A stretch of 64,000 bases of DNA from JANPLD01 sp964445765 (GCA_964445765.1 CAYULD010000002.1:434001-498000), one strand, 5' to 3'. Positions 42,074 through 52,037 are shown, counted from the stretch's first letter. Translations and numbers: made by a program. Notes: generated by a model from the sequence alone, not told the origin.

Positions 42074-42150
42074 TTTATATTCAAATTTTGTTATAAGGGC
42101 TTTATAAGAATAATTGAATAAGTTTCAAGAAATAATAGAAATAACTAAAA

Positions 42151-45084
42151 ATGAATTATTTTCCTCAAATTTCTAACCAAGATGCTGTTTCGCTTTATCA
42201 AGAAAAGTTAGAAAAAGCTCTTCTAAAAAATGAAAATAATGCAAGCATTAAAGCGGTTTTTAATCAAGAAAAAAACCAAAAACTATTGCGGGCGATATTT
42301 TCTAATTCGCCATATTTAAGCGATATTATCATTGAATATCCAGCCTATTTTGCTGAGATTTTGCAAAATGATTTTCAAAAATTTTTTGATTCAAAAATTA
42401 ATGAGCTACAAAATATAATTTTTGAAAACAAACAAAAAATTGAAGAAAAACTTAGAATAGAAAAGAGGAAATTCAGCCTTTTAATAGCAACACAAGAAAT
42501 AACTGATTTTTCAAAGGCAAGTTATGCAATGGAAAATTTATCAAAATTTGCAGATATTTGCGTTCAAATTACCATAAAATTTTTATTGCAAAAAGCTCAT
42601 AATAATAAAATTATAAATTTGAATGATTATCAAAACCCTTTTCTAAATTCTGGTTTAGTTGTGCTAGCGATTGGAAAATTAGGCTCTTATGAATTAAATT
42701 ATTCAAGCGATATAGATATAATAATTTTTTTTGAAGATGAAAAAATAAATTATAATGGCAGAAAAACTATTCAACAATTTTATATTGAACTCTCTCAAGA
42801 ACTTACAGATATTTTAGCTCGCAGAACCTCACTTGGCTATGTGTTTCGGGTTGATATGAGGCTCAGGCCTGATCCCGCATCTAACCCACTTGCAGTTTCA
42901 TTACAGAAGGCAGAAAAATATTACTTCACAGTAGGGCAAAATTGGGAAAGGGCTGCAATGATTAAAGCTCGCGCGATATGTGGTGATGAAAATTCTATAA
43001 AAATTTTCTTTGAATTTATGGATAAAAATGTTTGGCGTAAAAGTCTAGATTTTGAAACCATAGAAGATATACACTCAATAAAAAGGCAGATTGATACTAA
43101 AAATATTCTTGATGAAAATCTCTTTAATTACAATGTAAAACTTGGCAGGGGTGGCATTAGAGAAATTGAATTTTTTGCACAAACTCAGCAATTAATTTGG
43201 GGCGGCAGAAAACCTAATTTAAGAGAGAAAAAAACCATTCTAGCCCTTAATGAGCTTGCAAAAGAAGGGGAAATTTCTTCGCAAATTGCAAGTGAACTAA
43301 CCAAAGCCTATAATTTTTATCGTATGGTTGAACATCGTTTGCAAATGGTAAATGATGAACAAACCCACAAACTGCCAGATAATATTCAAGCCATAGAAAA
43401 AATTGCTAATTTCTGCGGTTTTGAAGATTATAAAAAATTTATTGAAACGCTTAGAAATTACATTGAAAATGTTCGTGGTTATTATTCAAAATTATTTGAA
43501 ACTTCACCTTCACTTGCAAGTAATATTCCAGAAGCGCAAGGAAGCCTTGTTTTTACTGGCGCAGAAAACCACCCAGATACTATAGAAACACTTAAAAAAA
43601 TGGGTTTTAATAAGCCAGAAACTATCTCAGATATTGTGCGTGGCTGGCATCATGGCAGATATAATTGCACTATGAAAGCCCGCTCTCGTGCGGTTCTTAC
43701 AAAATTAATGCCAATCTTAATTTCAAGTTTTGCCAACTGCCCTGATGCTGATGAAGGCTTTATTCGCTTTGACGAATTTTTAAGCAGGCTACCAACTGGA
43801 ACACAAATTTTTTCAATGCTTTATGTAAACCCAAGCATTATTGAATTAATTGCTGATGTAATGGGCGGTTACCCTGAAATTGCAGAAACTTTAACTAGAA
43901 ATCACAGCCTGCTTGATTTTGTTTTAACTTCAGAATTTTATGATTCAATGCCAGATCAAGCAGATCTTAAAAATAATTTGCTAGAGCATATTTCTAAGGC
44001 AAGTAAAAATAAAATTTTATCAAGTGAGGAAATTTTTGAAATCATAAAAAATTGGGCAAATGATAGAAAATTTAAGGTGGGAATTCAATTTATTAGAGAT
44101 CAAATTAACTCAGAAGAATTATTCTTAAGCCTCTCTAACATCGCAGAAATAGTTATTAAAACCCTTATTGAATATATTGAAAAAGAATTTTTGGAAGAAT
44201 TTGGCGGTATAAATAATGGCAATTTTGCCGTTATTGCACTCGGAAAATTTGGCTCCAATGAGCTTACTTTTAAGTCTGATTTGGATATGATGTTTATTTA
44301 TGATTATGAAAATTCAGCAAGCATAAATGAAAATCTAAAGATTGAGCCTTCAGCCTATTATATCCGTTTAGCTAATAAATTAGTTCAGATTTTATCAGGC
44401 ATTTCAAGCACTGGCAGGCTTTATGAAGTTGATTTGAGGCTTCGCCCGCTTGGTGAAAGCTCCCCAATAGCAACTTCGCTAAAAACTTTTGAAGAATATT
44501 ATAACCCTGCAAAAAAAGAGGGTAACGCTTGGGTTTGGGAATATATGACGCTAACAAGGGCAAGGGTAATAAGTAATAATCAAAAATTTTCAGAAAAAAT
44601 TCAGAATTTAATTGATGAAAAAATATCTACAAATTGGGATAACCAATTTTTACAAGAAGAAGTAAATTATATTTATAAAAAATTTCGTGAGCATAGAAAT
44701 AGCAAGAAAATCTTAGGTTTAGATGTAAAAAACTCGGTCGGTGGAATTTTTGATTTAGAATTTATGTTAAGATTTTTGCAGCTTAAATTTCTGAATAATT
44801 ATCCGCAAATAAAAACGCAATCTTCTAAAAAACTTATAGAAAACCTTAAAGAAATCAAAGCTATATCAGCAGATGAAGCGGATATCTTAAAAAAAGCATT
44901 TGAGTTTCTAACTTCCTCACAAAATGTTTTGCGAATTACCTCTGAAAGCAAAATAACCAAATATACTGAAGAAATTTTGTGTAAAGTTACAAACCAAGCT
45001 AATTTTGAAGAATATAAGAAATCTCTTGAGTTTTTAATGGCGGAAGTTAAGAATATCTTTACTAAACATATAAATTTTAACTAA
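42151..45084 (+). CDS. glnE: Bifunctional glutamine synthetase adenylyltransferase/deadenylase
   Basis: A 977-residue GlnE that adds or removes AMP on glutamine synthetase according to nitrogen status, responding to PII. Two nucleotidyltransferase halves are visible. The N-terminal adenylyl-removing domain has VVLAIGKLGSYELNYSSDID near residue 172 and the C-terminal adenylating domain has AVIALGKFGSNELTFKSDLD near 692. A helical linker lies between, with RGGIREIEFFAQ near 337. Length is typical. It is divergent from serA. bcp follows after 8 bases and glmM after that, suggesting a three-gene transcript. Confidence 0.97.
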   Translation: MNYFPQISNQDAVSLYQEKLEKALLKNENNASIKAVFNQEKNQKLLRAIFSNSPYLSDIIIEYPAYFAEILQNDFQKFFDSKINELQNIIFENKQKIEEKLRIEKRKFSLLIATQEITDFSKASYAMENLSKFADICVQITIKFLLQKAHNNKIINLNDYQNPFLNSGLVVLAIGKLGSYELNYSSDIDIIIFFEDEKINYNGRKTIQQFYIELSQELTDILARRTSLGYVFRVDMRLRPDPASNPLAVSLQKAEKYYFTVGQNWERAAMIKARAICGDENSIKIFFEFMDKNVWRKSLDFETIEDIHSIKRQIDTKNILDENLFNYNVKLGRGGIREIEFFAQTQQLIWGGRKPNLREKKTILALNELAKEGEISSQIASELTKAYNFYRMVEHRLQMVNDEQTHKLPDNIQAIEKIANFCGFEDYKKFIETLRNYIENVRGYYSKLFETSPSLASNIPEAQGSLVFTGAENHPDTIETLKKMGFNKPETISDIVRGWHHGRYNCTMKARSRAVLTKLMPILISSFANCPDADEGFIRFDEFLSRLPTGTQIFSMLYVNPSIIELIADVMGGYPEIAETLTRNHSLLDFVLTSEFYDSMPDQADLKNNLLEHISKASKNKILSSEEIFEIIKNWANDRKFKVGIQFIRDQINSEELFLSLSNIAEIVIKTLIEYIEKEFLEEFGGINNGNFAVIALGKFGSNELTFKSDLDMMFIYDYENSASINENLKIEPSAYYIRLANKLVQILSGISSTGRLYEVDLRLRPLGESSPIATSLKTFEEYYNPAKKEGNAWVWEYMTLTRARVISNNQKFSEKIQNLIDEKISTNWDNQFLQEEVNYIYKKFREHRNSKKILGLDVKNSVGGIFDLEFMLRFLQLKFLNNYPQIKTQSSKKLIENLKEIKAISADEADILKKAFEFLTSSQNVLRITSESKITKYTEEILCKVTNQANFEEYKKSLEFLMAEVKNIFTKHINFN

Positions 45085-45092
45085 GGGTTTTT

Positions 45093-45569
45093 ATGTCTGA
45101 AAAAAATCTTATAGAAGGTAATTTTGCACCTGATTTTACTATGGATATTGAAAATTCAGGCAGTTTTACGCTATCTGAAAATCGTGGCAGAAAAAATGTA
45201 GTTTTATATTTTTACCCTAAAGATGATACGCCCGGTTGCACTTTGGAAGCCAAAAATTTCTCAGAAAATATATCAAAATTTGAAAAGCTAGACACAATAA
45301 TAATTGGTGTTTCAAAAGATAGCATCGCCAGCCACGAAAAATTTAAGGCAAAATATTGCTTGCCCTTTTCACTCGCTTCTGATGAAAACTCCACAGTTTG
45401 TGAGGCTTATGGCACTTGGGTTGAAAAGAATATGTATGGCAAAAAATATATGGGCATTCAGCGAGATACCTTCTTAATTGATAAAACCGGCAAAATTAGA
45501 AAAATCTGGCGTAAAGTGAAAGTTGAAAACCATTGCGAAGAAGTTCTTGAAGCAATTAGGAAGTTGTAA
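45093..45569 (+). CDS. bcp: Thioredoxin-dependent peroxiredoxin, Bcp type
   Basis: A 158-residue atypical peroxiredoxin that reduces hydroperoxides. The peroxidatic cysteine is in KDDTPGCTLEAKNF (Cys49). The resolving cysteine that E. coli Bcp has five residues later is absent (Lys in its place), so it may act as a 1-Cys enzyme or use one of the later cysteines (YCLPF near 90, TVCEAY near 101). GVSKDSIASHEKFKAKY near 73 and GIQRDTFLIDKTGKI near 125 are family segments. It sits between glnE and glmM with short gaps. Confidence 0.93.
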   Translation: MSEKNLIEGNFAPDFTMDIENSGSFTLSENRGRKNVVLYFYPKDDTPGCTLEAKNFSENISKFEKLDTIIIGVSKDSIASHEKFKAKYCLPFSLASDENSTVCEAYGTWVEKNMYGKKYMGIQRDTFLIDKTGKIRKIWRKVKVENHCEEVLEAIRKL

Positions 45570-45574
45570 AATTA

Positions 45575-46927
45575 ATGACAAAATTATTTGGAACAGATGG
45601 CGTTCGCGGTAAAAGTAACTCCTACCCAATGGATGCTGAAACCGCCCTTAAACTTGGAATGGCAGCTGGTGCATATTTTACTCACGGTCAACATAAACAC
45701 CGCGTTGTAATTGGCAAAGATACAAGGCTTTCAGGCTATATGATAGAATCTGCATTAACTGCAGGTTTTATTTCTATGGGTATGGAGGTTTTTTTGGTAG
45801 GGCCAATGCCAACACCAGCGGTTGCATTAGTTACCCGCTCTATGCGTGCAGATGTTGGCGTTATGATTTCCGCTTCTCACAACCCTTATCACGATAATGG
45901 CATTAAATTTTTTCAGATGAACGGCCTTAAATTATCTGATGAAGCTGAAAAAGAAATTGAGAATTTAGTTAACTCAGATTTATCTAAATATCGTGCAAAG
46001 CCCGAAAATCTAGGAAGGGCAAAAAGAATTGATGATGCTCAAGGTAGATATATTGAATATATAAAACAAACATTTCCCAAACGAAGCAGGCTTGAAGGGC
46101 TTAAAATTGTTTTAGATTGTGCCAATGGTGCGGCATATAAAATTGCCCCTATAATTCTTTGGGAGCTTGGTGCTCAAGTTGAAACAATCTTCGCAAAGCC
46201 AGATGGTTTTAATATTAACAATAATTGCGGCTCAACTCACCCAGAAATTTTAAGCGAAAAAGTTAGGGAATCCAAAGCTGATATTGGCATAGCCCTTGAT
46301 GGTGATGCTGATAGGCTTATTATTTGTGATGAAAAAGGGCGTATAATTGATGGCGATCAAATAATGGCGGCAATCGCTTCAAACTGGCAAGAAAGAGGGC
46401 TGATTAAAGGTGGGGGCATTGTTACAACTATAATGTCTAATATGGGTTTAGAAAAATATATTGAATCTCTTAACCTAAAAATGCACCGCACTAAAGTTGG
46501 TGATAGATATGTTATGGAGCAAATGAGGGATCTCGGCTGTAATTTTGGCGGGGAGCAATCTGGGCATTTAATATTTAATGATTACACAACAACAGGTGAT
46601 GGCTTGCTTGCGGCACTGCAAGTTTTGGCTTCAATAATTGAAAAGAAAAAGCCTGCAAGTGAAGTTCTTAATGTTTTTACTGCTTGGCCACAAGTTCTTA
46701 AAAATGTTAAAATCAACAAGCCAGCAGATGAAATTTTAGAAAATGATAAAATAAAAAAACTTATCACTGAAATTGAGAAATCTCTGCAAGAAGATGGCAG
46801 AATTGTAATCCGCAAATCAGGCACAGAGCCATTAATAAGAATTATGCTTGAAGGTAAAGATGCGATTAAAATTGAAAAACTCTCAAACAATCTAAAAGCA
46901 GAAATGGAAAAAATTAACGATGAATAA
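45575..46927 (+). CDS. glmM: Phosphoglucosamine mutase
   Basis: A 450-residue enzyme that converts glucosamine-6-phosphate to glucosamine-1-phosphate for peptidoglycan and lipopolysaccharide precursors. It starts KLFGTDGVRGKSN, the phosphoserine loop MISASHNPYHDNGIKFF is near residue 95, the metal-binding loop DGDADRLIICDEKG is near 238, the sugar-binding GEQSGH near 325, and the phosphate-binding RKSGTEPLIRIM near 412. All match GlmM. Five bases separate it from bcp. Confidence 0.97.
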   Translation: MTKLFGTDGVRGKSNSYPMDAETALKLGMAAGAYFTHGQHKHRVVIGKDTRLSGYMIESALTAGFISMGMEVFLVGPMPTPAVALVTRSMRADVGVMISASHNPYHDNGIKFFQMNGLKLSDEAEKEIENLVNSDLSKYRAKPENLGRAKRIDDAQGRYIEYIKQTFPKRSRLEGLKIVLDCANGAAYKIAPIILWELGAQVETIFAKPDGFNINNNCGSTHPEILSEKVRESKADIGIALDGDADRLIICDEKGRIIDGDQIMAAIASNWQERGLIKGGGIVTTIMSNMGLEKYIESLNLKMHRTKVGDRYVMEQMRDLGCNFGGEQSGHLIFNDYTTTGDGLLAALQVLASIIEKKKPASEVLNVFTAWPQVLKNVKINKPADEILENDKIKKLITEIEKSLQEDGRIVIRKSGTEPLIRIMLEGKDAIKIEKLSNNLKAEMEKINDE

Positions 46928-47033
46928 TTAAGGCATCTTATTATGATGTTTATTGTATAAATTTTTAGAAGTATAAGTTAAAATGTTTGGTAAAGAATTA
47001 CAGTTTCCTTAGAGAAAAATTAAAAATTTTTAG

Positions 47034-48596
47034 ATGGAAGTTTCTCAAATATTATCTGCCTTTAACCTTAGTAATGGGGAAAGAAACCTGCCTAAAGAAG
47101 CACAGCAAAATATCTCACAAAATTTAAGTAATATCCTTGCAAATCAAGTTTTTCGTGGGGAGGCTTTGCAGAATAATGCTGGGCAATATTCAACGCAAAT
47201 CATTCTAAACCCTAATATTAGTGATGCCTCGCAAGAGCTTACCTTCCGCACTGATGCAAATCTTAAAGCAATCGGCAATTTTTCAGTAGCAGTTGAAAAT
47301 ATTAATTTTAATCAAACTTCTAGCAATATTGGTGCGGTTAATTTTACAGGCAAAATTATTTCACAAAACCCTGAAAATATAGGACAAACTTATCAATTAG
47401 TGGGGGCGATAAAAATTACTGATGCAAAAATTTTAGCATCACTTTCATCACCGCAAAATAATTCTGCTGAAGGGGCTTCAATATTAAATAAATTGGCGAA
47501 TTTTGATACAAGCATAATTTCAAAATTGCCTAACAATTTACAGGCACAAACACCAATTAATAATCAAAATTATACAAATTTTTTGATTAAAAATAATTTA
47601 GAAAATTTTTCAGGCAATATTGCCTCATTAAATATTTCTCAAATAACCGCAGAAAATGGCGAAATTTTAGCACAAAATTCTTCAAGTTTAGGTAAGGCAA
47701 ATATTTTTGGAAAATTTGAGTATCTTGCCAATAGCAATGAATCTGTGATAAAAACAGAATATGGAAATTTTAGAATTAATGGGCAGGTTAATCTTCCCAA
47801 TAATTCTAATTTAGTATTTAATTTAGAGGCAACCCAGAATTTAGATAATAATAGAAATATCGGCCAAAGTTTTTCTTCGCTTTATCTTCTTAAATCTGCT
47901 GTTGCTGGTGATGTATTAAATTTGCAGGCTTACGCAAAAATTTTAACGCAAAGCCCGCTAGGTTTGGCTATTTTGGAAAAGGCTTTTCCTAATGTTAAAG
48001 ATGGGCAATCGGCTTATAAATCTTTGGTGGCAATTTCATCACTTAAAAATGCAGGTGAAAATTTTTTAGATAACACCAATTTATCTGCAAAAATGCAGAT
48101 TTTAACGCCAGAAGATAATGAAATTCTAAATTCTGCTAGGTCATTAATGTCTGCAATAATGCAGACATCTCTTAAAATTGGTAATAGTGAAGGCGAGATT
48201 TACTATTCCTATATTTTACCATTTTTTAACGGTCAGAAGTTGGATTTTCATCGGGTTTTTGTATCGCAAGAGCAAAATTCTAAAGGCAAGCAGAAATCAC
48301 AAGGTAAATTTCTTATGGAGCTTGTGGAAAATGAGCAAGGTAGAATTGAAATTGAAGGCAATTTTACCAAAAATTATAATCGTGTTCGCAAATTAGATAT
48401 GGTGATTCGCTCAGAAGAAATTTTTTCAGATGAAACAAAAAATGAACTTTTAGAAATCTATAATAATATTTCAGAATCAATGGGTTATAGTGGCAATTTG
48501 CTATTTCAAAGGCTTTTTTATAATATCTCAGATAATTTTAATCCCGCCCAAAATTATTCAAAAAATAACCCTAATTCTATTTCAATTGATACCTAA
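47034..48596 (+). CDS. Asn-rich hypothetical protein with a FliK-like C-terminal region
   Basis: A 520-residue protein, very rich in Asn, Gln and Ser over the first ~350 residues, without a signal peptide. The C-terminal ~150 residues are more ordered: a segment near 390 (YSYILPFFNGQKLDFHRVFV), then GKFLMELVENEQGRIEIEGNF and KLDMVIRSEEIFSDETKNEL, ending near a GYSGNLLFQR motif. This pattern (a strand pair around an LGxxxLxG-like turn, then an LRS segment and a helix) recalls the C-terminal domain of flagellar hook-length control proteins and related alphaproteobacterial proteins of unknown function. No flagellar gene is nearby, so no function is assigned. Confidence 0.6.
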   Translation: MEVSQILSAFNLSNGERNLPKEAQQNISQNLSNILANQVFRGEALQNNAGQYSTQIILNPNISDASQELTFRTDANLKAIGNFSVAVENINFNQTSSNIGAVNFTGKIISQNPENIGQTYQLVGAIKITDAKILASLSSPQNNSAEGASILNKLANFDTSIISKLPNNLQAQTPINNQNYTNFLIKNNLENFSGNIASLNISQITAENGEILAQNSSSLGKANIFGKFEYLANSNESVIKTEYGNFRINGQVNLPNNSNLVFNLEATQNLDNNRNIGQSFSSLYLLKSAVAGDVLNLQAYAKILTQSPLGLAILEKAFPNVKDGQSAYKSLVAISSLKNAGENFLDNTNLSAKMQILTPEDNEILNSARSLMSAIMQTSLKIGNSEGEIYYSYILPFFNGQKLDFHRVFVSQEQNSKGKQKSQGKFLMELVENEQGRIEIEGNFTKNYNRVRKLDMVIRSEEIFSDETKNELLEIYNNISESMGYSGNLLFQRLFYNISDNFNPAQNYSKNNPNSISIDT

Positions 48597-48604
48597 TTAT
48601 TCCT

Positions 48605-48633
48605 TTTACATTAGCTTTCATAAGTGCTATATA
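48605..48633 (+). promoter_or_regulatory. Promoter of guaB
   Basis: TTTACA at 48605-48610 and TATATA at 48628-48633 with a 17-base spacer, 28 bases before the guaB ATG. Confidence 0.6.
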
Positions 48634-48661
48634 AGCTCGCAATCATAATAAATTGGTTGCT

Positions 48662-50140
48662 ATGAAAAATCTCTCTCAAAATTCTAGAATTTCTGAATCA
48701 TTTACCTTTGATGATGTTCTTCTAAAGCCCGCTTTTAGTGAGGTTCACCCCACTTCAGTTGATACGGCAACTTTTCTTACAAACAATATTAAGTTAGGTG
48801 TTCCGCTGATTTCCGCCGCAATGGATACAGTTACAGAAGCACGCCTTGCAATAGCTATGGCACAAAACGGTGCAATTGGCTGTTTGCATAAAAATATGAC
48901 GATTGAAGAACAAGCAAATGAAGTTCGTAAGATTAAGAAATTTGAATCTGGAATGGTGGTTAATCCAATAACAATTTCACCAACTGCAACGCTTTCAGAT
49001 GTTTTATATGTAATGGAAAGTAATAATATTTCCGGCATTCCAGTTACTGATGAAAAGGGCAAATTACTTGGTATTATTACTAATCGTGATGTTCGTTTTG
49101 CTACTGATAAAAAGCAAAAAGTTTCTGATTTAATGACAAGCAAAAATCTTGTAACCGTTAAAGATGGAGTTGGAATTGATGAAGCTAAAAAATTGCTTCA
49201 TAAATATAGAATTGAAAAACTAATTGTTGTTGATAAACAATATAAATGCGTTGGTTTAATTACGGTTAAAGATATTGAAAAATCTCAAAAATTCCCAAAT
49301 GCTACTAAAGATTCTTTCGGAAGGCTTAGAGTTGTTGCAGCAGTTGGTGCTGGTGATGATGGCGTTAAAAGGGCTAAATCTCTGATAGAAGCAGAAGTTG
49401 ATGCAATTATTGTTGATACTGCTCACGGGCATTCTAAAAATGTTTTAGAAACAGTTGCGAATATTAAAAAATTATATCCAAAATCTCAGATAATCGGCGG
49501 AAATATTGCCACTAAAGAGGCAGCAAAAGCTCTGATTGAAGCTGGTGCTGATGCTATAAAAATTGGTGTGGGGCCGGGTTCTATATGCACAACTCGCATA
49601 GTTGCAGGGGTTGGTGTGGCTCAGCTTACAGCGATTATGGAGGCCTCAGAAGTCGCTAAAAAGCATAAGATTAGAGTTATTGCTGATGGTGGAATAAAAT
49701 TCTCAGGTGATTTTGCTAAGGCTATTGCAGGTGGTGCAGATGTTGTAATGATCGGCTCACTTTTTGCAGGCACCGCTGAAAGCCCCGGTGAAGTTATTTT
49801 ATATCAAGGGCGTTCATATAAAACTTATCGAGGAATGGGATCTATTGGTGCAATGGCTAGAGGCTCTGCGGATAGATATTTTCAGCAAGATATTAAAGAT
49901 CAGCTTAAGTTAGTGCCAGAAGGGGTTGAAGGCAGAGTGCCATATAAAGGTGAGGTTTCTGCGGTAATTCATCAATTAGTTGGTGGGCTTCGCTCTGCAA
50001 TGGGCTATACGGGTAATGCTAATATTTCTGAGATGCAAAAAAATTGTGAGTTTGTTAAAATAACCCCAGCAGGGCTTAAAGAAAGCCACGCTCACGATGT
50101 TACCATCACTAAAGAAGCCCCAAATTATAGAATTGATTGA
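48662..50140 (+). CDS. guaB: Inosine-5'-monophosphate dehydrogenase
   Basis: A 492-residue IMPDH that oxidises IMP to XMP, the committed step of guanine nucleotide synthesis. The start TFDDVLLKPAFSEVHP is typical. The two CBS domains span about 95-205 (regulatory, nucleotide-sensing), the catalytic cysteine is in GPGSICTTRIVAGVGVAQ near residue 303, the phosphate-binding DGGIKFSGDFAKAIAGGAD near 342, and the flap with YRGMGSIGAM near 393. A TTG at 48653 is in frame but the ATG at 48662 matches the family start. Confidence 0.97.
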   Translation: MKNLSQNSRISESFTFDDVLLKPAFSEVHPTSVDTATFLTNNIKLGVPLISAAMDTVTEARLAIAMAQNGAIGCLHKNMTIEEQANEVRKIKKFESGMVVNPITISPTATLSDVLYVMESNNISGIPVTDEKGKLLGIITNRDVRFATDKKQKVSDLMTSKNLVTVKDGVGIDEAKKLLHKYRIEKLIVVDKQYKCVGLITVKDIEKSQKFPNATKDSFGRLRVVAAVGAGDDGVKRAKSLIEAEVDAIIVDTAHGHSKNVLETVANIKKLYPKSQIIGGNIATKEAAKALIEAGADAIKIGVGPGSICTTRIVAGVGVAQLTAIMEASEVAKKHKIRVIADGGIKFSGDFAKAIAGGADVVMIGSLFAGTAESPGEVILYQGRSYKTYRGMGSIGAMARGSADRYFQQDIKDQLKLVPEGVEGRVPYKGEVSAVIHQLVGGLRSAMGYTGNANISEMQKNCEFVKITPAGLKESHAHDVTITKEAPNYRID

Positions 50141-50228
50141 TGGATAATTTTATAAAAAATTGTTTTACATTTATCAATTTGTTAATAATTTATAATCTCA
50201 ACTTTAAACTTTAATCAAAAATTATTTT

Positions 50229-51254
50229 ATGAAAAAGCTACTTACTATTCTTCTAACAACGGCTGTAATTTCATCTTGTGCAGTTTCTAAAACTGATGGT
50301 GTTATTAAACCCGGTGAGCAAAAAGGCGGTTTTCTTGGCCTTATGAAACAAGATGATCTTAAAGTTGAAAGTGCAGGGGCATTCAAAGAGGCTGAAGATG
50401 TTATAGTTGCAAGCTTTAAGGTTGGTTTTATTGAAAAAAAATCTGACAAAGCACAAGCAAGAGGTGGCTTATTAGGTGGCGGTGGATTTGGAGGAAGATC
50501 TACAGCTAAAATGGATTTAACCGGTGTTAATGATAGCATTAGGCAAGAAATTGCTGAGCAAGCCTATAAAGATTTTATTTCTCAACTTAAAGCAAAAGGT
50601 TTCAAAGTTTCTCCAGCAAGTGAGTTACTCAAAAATAAAGATTTTGCTGAAACAAAAACTTATGATACGCCTTACTTAGATGATCAAGATGGTCTTCTTT
50701 CTTCTGGTGCTGTTACAAAATATTTTCAACCTAAAGAACTTGGAAAAATTAGATTTTTCTTAGGCGATAATGTAAATATGACGGGCGGTTTTGGTTTTGG
50801 TAACCCAACAATTGTTGCCTCAAACATTGCTGAAAAAACAAACAAAAAAATTCTTAGCGTTACATATATAGTTGATTTTTCTAATGCTGAGGGTGACAGT
50901 GGCGTTACTTACTCAACATTGCAAGTTGGTCAGGGTATAACAGTAACACCGGGAAGCAAGCTTAACTTTATTGGTGGTGAGGGAAGTGCGTTCTCATCAG
51001 CAAATGGAAATATAACAATCGGACAACCAGTTTATTCCACTAAAGAATTTGGGGAAGTTATAAGCACTTCTTCAGATGCTTATAAAACTGCAGAAACAGC
51101 TCTTAATTTAGCTTCAGCACTTATGGGTGGTGGCACAAATCAAACTAGATCATTTACTATTAAAGCAAATCCTGCGAAATATAAAGCTGTTAGCTTAGAA
51201 GTTCTTAAAGATGCTAATAGCGGTATTACAGGCAAAATGGCTTCTTTAAGATAA
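50229..51254 (+). CDS. Hypothetical lipoprotein with Gly-rich segment
   Basis: A 341-residue protein with a lipoprotein signal (MKKLLTILLTTAVISSC, Cys17). A Gly-rich stretch RGGLLGGGGFGGRS lies near residue 80. The rest alternates beta-rich and helical segments, including IRQEIAEQAYKDFISQLKAKGF near 100, a short FFLGDNVNMTGGFGFGNP near 180, and a conserved-looking YIVDFSNAEG near 215. It has the look of an outer-membrane-associated lipoprotein, but I do not recognise the family. It is followed convergently by uppS. Confidence 0.6.
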   Translation: MKKLLTILLTTAVISSCAVSKTDGVIKPGEQKGGFLGLMKQDDLKVESAGAFKEAEDVIVASFKVGFIEKKSDKAQARGGLLGGGGFGGRSTAKMDLTGVNDSIRQEIAEQAYKDFISQLKAKGFKVSPASELLKNKDFAETKTYDTPYLDDQDGLLSSGAVTKYFQPKELGKIRFFLGDNVNMTGGFGFGNPTIVASNIAEKTNKKILSVTYIVDFSNAEGDSGVTYSTLQVGQGITVTPGSKLNFIGGEGSAFSSANGNITIGQPVYSTKEFGEVISTSSDAYKTAETALNLASALMGGGTNQTRSFTIKANPAKYKAVSLEVLKDANSGITGKMASLR

Positions 51255-51269
51255 TTTTGATTTAATATT

Positions 51270-51309
51270 TTGGTTGGCAGTTGGTTAAAATAATCACCTG
51301 CCACCAAAT
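51270..51309. terminator. Hairpin between the lipoprotein gene and uppS, heptad-like (H11)
   Basis: TTGGTTGGCAG and CTGCCACCAA pair (one bulged T) around an AT-rich loop. The arms also show seven-base steps, TGGTTGG then CAGTTGG. The right arm encodes the last residues of UppS. It could terminate the lipoprotein transcript. Confidence 0.45.
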
Positions 51310-51977
51310 CTTCTTTCTCTATTAGAAAAATCTTTGAGGGCGTTTTCAAAATCTTCTTCTGAAAAATCTGGCCATAAAATATCACAAAAATAAAGCTCAG
51401 TATAAGCAAGTTGCCATAGTAAAAAATTACTCAAGCGTTTTTCACCACCACTACGAATTAGTAAATCAGGATCAGGTAAATTGCTTGTATATAAATTATT
51501 GCTTATATTTTCTATTGAGGGTTCAATTTTATTATTAAAAATATTCTTTACGGCGTTAGCAATTTCTTGTTTGCTACCATAGTTAAGTGCGATATTAACC
51601 AATAAATCTGGGGTTTTAGAAGATTTGTTTTCAATGCTATTTGCTTTATTCTGAATATCTTTTGGAAAAGCTGAAATATCACCAATGAATTTTATTGCGA
51701 TATTTTTATTGATTAGACTATCTGCATCAGAAGCAAGATAATATCTAAGTAAATCTAAAATTCCATTTACTTCACTTTCTGATCTTGACCAATTTTCAGA
51801 AGAAAACGCATATAATGTTAAAAAAGGAATTTTTTTCTTTAAGCATAATTTTATTATTTCTTTTGCCTTTTCAGCACCTTTTCTATGCCCTTCTTTAATA
51901 GGTTTATTGTTAATTTTTGCCCATCTGCCATTACCATCCATAATAATAGCAATATGTTTTGGAGGTGAATAATGCAT
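51294..51977 (-). CDS. uppS: Isoprenyl transferase (undecaprenyl diphosphate synthase)
   Basis: A 227-residue cis-prenyltransferase that makes the C55 carrier lipid for peptidoglycan. HIAIIMDGNGRWAKIN near residue 8 holds the catalytic Asp, LTLYAFSSENWSRSESEV near 56 and DLLIRSGGEKRLSNFLLWQLAYTELYF near 175-202 are the conserved substrate-binding segments. It lies 94 bases after the tsf stop, behind a terminator, so it is the first gene after rpsB-tsf where other proteobacteria usually have pyrH-frr in between. Confidence 0.96.
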   Translation of the reverse strand: MHYSPPKHIAIIMDGNGRWAKINNKPIKEGHRKGAEKAKEIIKLCLKKKIPFLTLYAFSSENWSRSESEVNGILDLLRYYLASDADSLINKNIAIKFIGDISAFPKDIQNKANSIENKSSKTPDLLVNIALNYGSKQEIANAVKNIFNNKIEPSIENISNNLYTSNLPDPDLLIRSGGEKRLSNFLLWQLAYTELYFCDILWPDFSEEDFENALKDFSNRERRFGGR

Positions 51978-52012
51978 TTGCTTTAGGCAAGTTTTTTTAC
52001 AGTTAATAAAAT

Positions 52013-52037
52013 AAAAAGGGGCTGTAAAAGCCCCTTT
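52013..52037 (-). terminator. Intrinsic terminator of rpsB-tsf
   Basis: On the minus strand the 9-bp stem AAAGGGGCT/AGCCCCTTT with a 5-nt loop runs into a T-run. A second short palindrome with arms TTAGGGC/GCCCTAA lies at 52053-52068, between it and the tsf stop. Confidence 0.85.

Noticed and set aside
48745..49143. A 132-codon antisense frame within guaB
   Set aside because: It lies wholly opposite a conserved enzyme, starts without a binding site and has the skewed composition of an antisense reading.
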